Source: Epiperipatus broadwayi | Lineage: Eukaryota > Onychophora > Udeonychophora > Euonychophora > Peripatidae | DNA: 64,000 bases | Reading direction: 5' to 3' | Assembly (NCBI GenBank): GCA_028023455.1 | Contig: JAQFVV010000204.1 | Coordinates: forward strand, 1,573,501-1,637,500 | Shown here: positions 57,505-64,000 of the stretch, piece by piece | Numbering within the stretch: position 1 is the stretch's first letter | Layout: every line of letters starts with the position of its first letter | Translations under genes and position numbers: made by a program | Notes under the pieces: generated by a model | The model's database searches: none | What the model saw: only the letters and a program-made list of their open reading frames with translations | What the model was told of the DNA's origin: nothing

Positions 57505-59110
57505 TTTTTCAATAATATACTTTATTGTACAAAAATAGATTACACAAATTTACAATGGTTTTTCCAGTGTTACAATGGCATGACAGGTTTAACAAATGTG
57601 TTATCAATTAGAAAGCTGACAGCAATGTTCAAATAGGTTATATCTAAATAATAATTTTATTTAGGCTAAATAAGGTTACATTGACTCAACACCATGCATT
57701 ACAATTGTGTATTAGATAAAACTTATATTACCTCATATGGTTTGAAGCTGATTAACATATAGATAATCCTTGTTATATAAAGTTCATAGGTGTATGGAAT
57801 AGCTTCCATGTCTCCTTATAAATGAATTTTGATGATAGTAATTTATCGCTTTGTTTTATTTTTTCCATTGATTGTATAAAGCAAAATCTTTCATAAGGGG
57901 AAGGCTGCAAATACATTTTTTGCACCTTGCATACCAGATTGAATATGTGATGAAAATTGACATTCTAATGAGTGGAATTTGTTTTTTAATGCAGTCTTGT
58001 AATGATATAATGAGGTAATAGTCTACCTTTATGTTTTGATAAATAGTAGATCTTATTGTTCCAAGTCCATTGCATGAATTGATGATATGATAGTATGTCT
58101 CATCTTCTCTTCTGAAGTTTGGGCATACTGGGTCAACTTTGATGATATGCCATTTAAAGTATAGGAACCACAATGTAGGCATGGTATCCAGGTTTATTTT
58201 AATGATAAAGTCCAAATATTTGTGTTCTAAAGCCCAATATTTGAACAACGTTGTTATTTTATAATTGGTTATGCCTAATTTTGTATTTTGTAGATTTTGT
58301 TCTGGACTCATTAATTTCTGAGCACTCCAAATATTTATTTTGTTGGCAATGACATCTGGCATAATGTTGACATACTGATGGATGTTTTGTGCTATTTTAT
58401 ATAGCCAGCTACTTTTATTTGGGGGTGGTGTGTCAGTCGGCTGTATTAAATTAATTATGTGATTATACCCATATTTAATTCCTAGGTTGTAAAGGAGGGT
58501 ATGAGTTTTTTGTAGAAGTAAGGCTGGAATAGCATGCAGAGACATGTTGTTGCATTTTGCGTATGCTTATGGCTACTGTTTTATTTCTCCAGAATGACCT
58601 GGTGCAAAACCTATTTATTTTTTTAATAAATGAATTTGGAGTAGACATTATAGGTAGATAGTAGGAAATTCTGGACATAATCTTTATGTTCAGCAGGGCT
58701 ATCTTTCCCTGTAGGGATATGTAGACTCCTGCCAGAATTTTAGTTATTTTTTCTGTAGAGTGTATGATGGTGTCCTGGAGTTCCTTTGACATTGCTGTCT
58801 ATGACTTATATATGGGAAAGCCCAGAAATTTCTGTGGCTCAGCATGATAGCTTGATGATATTCTTTTCCCAGTCAGAATACACCAGGTCGATAATTTCCT
58901 GCTGTTAATTTTAAGTCCAGAAGCATTAGAGAATGAGTTAATAATTTGGTATAACTGGAACAGGTATTTCTTGGATGGAAGGGTAACTAGAACATCATCC
59001 ATATATGCTATGATTTTAATATACCTATTTAGAGCAGGAACATAGACACCAGGTAGTTGATCCTCAATATTTTGATGAGAGGATTGATATAAATTGTAAA
59101 AAGAATACCT
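57505..59110 (-). mobile_element. L1/Tx1-like LINE, 3' part on minus strand (copy 5)
   Basis: Minus-strand order: an INPLIKIL-like RT block (to ~59100), the catalytic YMDD box at 58994-59005, SGLKINSRKLSTW, FLGFPIYKS, then ISLQGKIALLNIKIMSRISY and RFCTRSFWRNKTVAISI, then a frameshift and a long tail to 57856. It ends in a CAATAAAG polyadenylation-like signal near 57515. This is the only copy here with an intact YMDD box. Confidence 0.75.
57856..59020 (-). pseudogene. LINE ORF2 RT C-terminus and post-RT region
   Basis: Three frames, 58799-59020, 58475-58792 and 57856-58545, joined by one stop and one frameshift. The YMDD catalytic pair is kept. The last frame (229 codons) is the longest open frame in the window. 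It ends with a C-x2-C-containing stretch close to the stop. Only two lesions across ~1.1 kb make this the youngest LINE relic here, but it lacks ORF1, the endonuclease and most of the RT. Confidence 0.75.
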
Positions 59111-61049
59111 ATTTCAATATTTGAACAAAGAAACAACACATAAGAAATAAACATACATATTTTAATTATAGTGACAGGGTTTCTCTGATCCTTATGTATT
59201 TCATAACATTATGCCCATATATGATTGATCTTTTTTTAAATTTTCCAGATAATTATATATCTTTAATTCCAGATTATTTTATTTATTAATTGGAATTAAA
59301 TAATTAATACTTTTAAATATTTATAGTACATCATTTCAACATGTCATTACCTATTAACTTTATAACTTTATAAGCAAAAACCTATAGATTACTGAACTAT
59401 TTATTTTAGTTTTCTGCTATTATTATTTTTCTGATAATGATTTTATTACATTTATTTTCAAAGTTTTTAGCCATTTCTAAGTTTAATCCAGTTTTTTGTC
59501 TTCATATTTTTTTTAGTCCATATAATTTAGCAAACTTCATTATATTCTCTATCAATTTCAAATATATTTTCTAGACCTTTTAAAATCACTTGAGATCTAA
59601 TATAAAATTTCAGTATTAGTCTAATTAAAAGAGTGTATTCACTTCAACTTTATTTTACTCCCTTAAATTTTTCAATAATGGCTATTTATATTGTTCATTT
59701 TTTCCATTATTTATTTGCTAGTCTATATATATATATAGTAACGGTTGGAAGAACCCATCCTTAACATATATGTTTTTTTTTTAAAAAAAGAACATATATA
59801 TATGTATATAAAGAGAAAGAGATTCCTTCTTTCTATTATATAAAATTTAAATTGTTTAATAGTGAAGGATAACGATGTTTTAGTATTTTGAGGCACTTAT
59901 ATATATTTTACTTATAGAATTGACAATTTATAAAACATTGCGATCTTCTTTTTTTTTTTTTTTAGCTTGCAGCAAAAAAAAAGTTGTAAAAAATTTTCCT
60001 TTGTTCAAATCTTGGTTTGATTTTGATACAATTTTTTTTCCTTTTGTTATTATTTACTTGTTTTATTCACCATATTTTGTGGTATATACGTTTATTCATA
60101 ATTCTGAAATTTGGCATGGTGATAATAATATAAAGAGAGAATAAAGAAACTACATGAATCGTTGTAAAAATCTTAATTTATATTTAAAAAAATATTTATG
60201 TTGAAAAATATTAATATTTAAAATATTGACATTTAAAAATACTAATATAAATGTATTTTTTTATTTTCAAATATTATATAAACGGCTAGATTTGCACAGA
60301 ACTTATGTATATATTTATATCTATTTTTTTAACTATTACAATAATCTTCTCACCATGCATGTTTTTTAGCATTTTTGTTCCCAAAAATAAGATTTTTTTA
60401 AAACACTTTTTTATTATTATGTACATATTTGGAAATATATAAAAAAATGTTTTTTTTTAGTTTTTAAATTATAATAAACTTTAAATTTACTCCTTTATCA
60501 TTAAAAAAAAAAGACAAAGGCATATTAAAATCTATTCTATTATGTATCTATAGTAAGTTGATTTAAATTTGTCATAGAAAAATTTGAATCATAAAATGTA
60601 TAAGACATATATGTTTAAAATCTATACAAAATACTTTTATTTACAAATTTACAAAAAAAAAATAATTGCTAACTTTAAAGAAACCATGTTGGAATACAGT
60701 TTCTTTATTCTTTTTCAGCAGATTTTTGAAGATTTAGTTTTGTTACAACTAACCCTAAAATGTAAAACTTTCAACGATTAGCATAAAAATATATTCACAA
60801 ATTGTGAAATATAGCATACACAAAATCACATAAATTTATCTTTCTTTCTGATATGTATTCAATGTTGTACAAAAACAGACAATGATTTAACATGCAGGTT
60901 TCTTTTTGATGATAATGTGCATTTTGTCAAGCTTTTCTTGAACAAGTACTATTCAGTAGCTAAAATTCAATAATTAGAAAAAGCAAAAAATATTTAGATA
61001 TAAATATTTTTTATAATATTTTTACAATAAAAGCAATAATTACTTCCAA
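59111..61049. other. AT-rich DNA, no gene seen
   Basis: A short palindrome of AACATATAT words sits near 59763-59810. Otherwise poly-A/T runs only. Confidence 0.5.
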
Positions 61050-62650
61050 AAAATTTTACTGATATAATAAATTCCAAAACACTAACCAAGGCAAGGGCCA
61101 ACTTGACAGTCTCTATATCAGTATTGTGTTTTCCTTCCGACTTTTTTTCATTACATGTTGCTTTGAGTAGGATATTCTGCACTTTTGTGAAGGTGCTTTT
61201 TTGATGGTAATAGGTGGAATAAGGGTGACAAAATGTCTGACAGTGAGTCAAAGAGAAGGAAAGTTAGCACTAGCTCTCCTTTTTCTGGAGATGTGAGTAG
61301 TAACAGCATACTTTTTAATATGTTCAATTATTTGTAATTTGAACTCTAAAAGTTCAACAATACTACCCTAATAGTTATTGCATAAAATGCATGCATTCCA
61401 AAATGTCTAAATGGTTTTTTGTAATATTTTTTTGCTGGTTAAGAGTTGTCTGGATAACTCTTGATTGCAGTGATCAACTCTACCCAGGAATATAACTATA
61501 ATCAAATACTACAGTGGGTTTCTCAATATCTTTTCTCCATCTATTTTTTACAATTCTTATGGAAATGTCATTAATAGTACTCAATAGGCAGACTGGTTTT
61601 TTTTGTCCTGTCATTCCAAGGCCATTATTTTTCCATGCTGTAAAGCCTAAATAATGCCTTTTTTAGTTTACCATTTTTAAACTCTCTCTAGAAGAACATC
61701 TTTTTTTGTTTTATTGACAGTGTGATAAATCTCTGTCTCATTTTTATAAGTGTGTCTGCAAGATCATATGACATGCACTAATTGTGTACAGTGACATAGT
61801 ATCCTTTACCTAAATAACCATCCATCAAATGACACACTATATTTAATACTGACAGGTAAAGTGGCATACTTCTGTTTCTACAATGTTTCAGCTCTAGTAT
61901 ACAAAAAGAAGTCACAAATATAGCCACTTTCTGCCTCACAAAGGACAAAATTTTTTATCCCAAAATGGTCCCTTTTCTTAGCATTATATGTTTTCCAGAT
62001 CAAATGTGTTTTTATAGAGAATCAAACACTTATCCAGACTAAGAAACTGCTCTGGAATATGTACACCATTAAATTTTTTTCTCAAATACTCATAGAACTT
62101 ATAGAGTTTTAGATTTGGATAGTTACCACTGGAAAACTTTTCATCATCAGAAAAATGCAAATATTACATGAGCAAGGCATATCTAGTACTTGTCATGAAT
62201 TTAGAAAAAATGGGTACATAAATAATCTTTCTTATTGACTGAGATTATAACTGACATAGCATTTTGATGATGCCATGTAACATTAATATTCAAAAAATAG
62301 CCTAAACTCTTCTTTGCATTTGAATTTCCATCTGTGATGATGATTATCTTACTATGCCTATGCTTTTGTTATGTCACTGCTCAGCATTAAAAAAAATTTA
62401 TTCAAGAATCCTTTAAAGTAATATATCATCAAAAATTTTTTTGGAAAAGTGTACAGCTTTGACACCTAGATTTACTCCAACAGTTATGCCTGGTCTCCCA
62501 GTGAAAGGAAATTTTGGGGTGATGGGGAATATTTTTCATATCTATTTATTACCATAGCTTAGTGATATTCTCATATCCAATAATACTCTCATCACTGCTA
62601 CTACTTTAGTTCTCATGTATGTTTGAAAATCCCATTTCAACAAAGGTTTC
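61050..62650 (-). pseudogene. piggyBac transposase relic
   Basis: Minus-strand fragments in several frames keep the family's order: FTGRPGI near 62500; FSDDEKFSSGNYPNLKLYKF and IPEQFLSLDK near 62040-62160 (first catalytic Asp region); FVLCEAESGYICDF near 61900-61950; YYVTV-H-N (61777-61800), where the second catalytic Asp of the VDN motif is now His; KKPVCLLSTI near 61590; and IPP...KKAPSQKCRIC near 61150-61215, the start of the C-terminal cysteine-rich domain. Stops and frameshifts are numerous. No TTAA-flanked terminal repeats were confirmed. Confidence 0.75.
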
Positions 62651-63136
62651 CATTTCTACTAAATTGTATTCAGAATCTGTGCTAGAGTCATAGTGATGAG
62701 AGCTAATTCTTAGTGCAGCAAAACCAGATATAAAAGCTAAATGTAAAAACCAAATAATCAGTATATATATAATTGAAATACAAACATTTTCAAATATTTC
62801 AATATATATATAATAAAATACAGATCTAAATTGTGAATATCAAAATATCTATTAACTGAAAGGAGACCTTTTGATTCCTCTTGGAGGCCTTAAAGGAACC
62901 GAGCAGGGCAAATTCCTAAATGTCCACTCCATACGTTCATGTTGCTGCCGCTGTTATTACTGTGTTTATTCATATAGTATATGAACATGGATGGGCTGCT
63001 CACCAACATGCATTAGCCAGCATGGTGAGTTTATTGGCTTTTTACCTCTGAGTTTAAGATCAAGAAACACCATGGTCTGTCTTCTCAATACCTGATAGGG
63101 CAGAATGAATGTTTGTGTAAATGAAAAATATTTTTC

Positions 63137-63139
<3 letters not shown>

Positions 63140-63210
<71 letters not shown>
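63140..63210. repeat. (TA)n microsatellite
   Basis: About 35 TA units just upstream of the LINE endonuclease. Both overlapping frames encode Tyr-Ile runs that are artefacts. Confidence 0.95.
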
Positions 63211-63214
<4 letters not shown>

Positions 63215-63269
63215 TATGACAGACAAAAATAAAGCATGGTCCTTATTCCCAGGAGGCTGTAAAGTCACC

Positions 63270-64000
63270 AACCAAGGCAGCGGTTGGTGGCCGAAGGCGG
63301 AAGGTGCTAAGAATCCTCTGATTGTGGACCCAGGCTGCCATTTGATGACAACTTTTTATTTAGGTAATTACAACTTCAGATCACTTTCAAGTGAAGGAAG
63401 ATTGCAAGAATTAGAAGAAGAACTCTCTTATATTAAATGGGATATTATTCGACTTTGTGAAGTTAGAAGAAAAGGTGAAAAGACAACTGATTTAAAAAGT
63501 GGACATATGCTCTATTATAAAGGCACAAATATTGGAAATACAAGTGGAGTAGGATTCATTATAAATAAAAAGTAGAAGAACAATATTGTGGAGATTGATG
63601 TAGCAGACAGAGTGGCAAGATCAGTTATACAACTTAATAGCAGATACCAAATGCAGCTAATTCAGGTTTATGCCTCAACAAGTTCTCATAGTGATGAAGT
63701 AGTAGAAGATTTTTATATGGATGTACAAAAGGCTTTTTATCAGAGTAAACAACATTTTAAAATTGTTATGGGAGACTTTAATGCTAGAATTAATAAACAA
63801 ATGAAAGATGAAAGTGCTGTAGGTAATTTTGGTTATGGTAATAGAAATGAGAGAGGACATAGACTTGTGGAGTTTGCAGAAAAAGAAAAACTTTATATTA
63901 TGAATTTTTTTTTGAAAAAAATGCTAAAAGAAAATGGACATGGAAGCATCCAAATGAAGGTGCAGAAGATTTAGATTATATTTGACTAACAGGAAATACT
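63270..64000 (+). pseudogene. RTE/'craniofacial development protein 2'-type LINE endonuclease, cut by window end
   Basis: Reads NYNFRSLSSEGRLQELEEEL, IIRLCEVRRKG, SGVGFIINKK, an in-frame stop at 63573, then IQVYASTSSHSDE, IVMGDFNARIN and GNRNERGHRLVEF. The catalytic E (CEVRRKG) and the GDFN motif are present, as expected for an APE-type endonuclease that nicks target DNA for retrotransposition. A frameshift near 63930 separates the WTWKHPNEGAEDLDYI block from the rest, and an indel spoils DYIL. The RT would lie beyond the right edge. Few lesions, so a relatively young copy. Confidence 0.85.

Noticed and set aside
62140-62160. Hammerhead-like CTGATGATGA on the minus strand in the piggyBac relic
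   Set aside because: It is part of the transposase coding sequence (SDDEKF), with no GAAA core or stem I pairing in the right order.

Overview
The window looks like intergenic or intronic DNA from an invertebrate animal genome. It is strongly AT-rich (by eye about three quarters A+T), full of poly-A/T runs and long (TA)n, (GATA)n and (ATT)n microsatellites, and I found no convincing host gene. Almost all recognisable content is transposon-derived and mostly decayed: Penelope-like elements with a GIY-YIG endonuclease, at least five fragments of one L1/Tx1-like LINE family, an RTE/'craniofacial development protein 2'-type LINE endonuclease, a piggyBac transposase relic, an LTR-retrotransposon integrase tail, a non-autonomous hAT element with an 8-bp target-site duplication (TSD), tRNA-derived SINEs and several foldback/MITE-like palindromes. 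This mix indicates a metazoan; I cannot fix the clade from sequence alone.

Layout. 1-10 kb: AT-rich DNA with an old retrozyme-like relic (1.2-1.7 kb), a Penelope-like element framed by ~160-bp inverted pseudo-LTRs (3.2-3.9 kb) and a small MITE. 10-14 kb: a diverged triple repeat, then a 2.0-kb array of ~472-bp repeats, a SINE fragment and a LINE C-terminal scrap. 14-26 kb: mostly empty, with a perfect foldback, a large GATA/GACA microsatellite and a second inverted retrozyme-like element. 26-32 kb: hAT element, second Penelope copy, a probable Penelope remnant and a MITE. 32-46.4 kb: three L1/Tx1-like LINE relics in a row on the + strand. 46.4-48.1 kb: 1.2-kb foldback followed by the integrase tail. 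52.5-59.1 kb: two more LINE 3' ends, one on each strand, and a clean SINE. 61-64 kb: piggyBac relic and an RTE-type endonuclease running off the window.

The most interesting result is two unrelated repeat families carrying well-formed type I hammerhead ribozymes. The 472-bp units at 11.3-13.3 kb hold four identical copies (core CTGATGA, GAAA, palindromic stem III, stem I with internal loop). The element at 21.65-22.42 kb holds one near-perfect hammerhead with a 13-bp interrupted stem I and GUC cleavage site, plus a mutated copy. Both insertions are bounded by perfect 13-14 bp TSDs, and in both the left copies point left and the right copies point right. The two Penelope copies show the same divergent geometry with degenerate hammerhead-like motifs in their inverted repeats. 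I infer that these are retrozyme-like, circular-RNA-derived non-autonomous elements mobilised by Penelope-type machinery.
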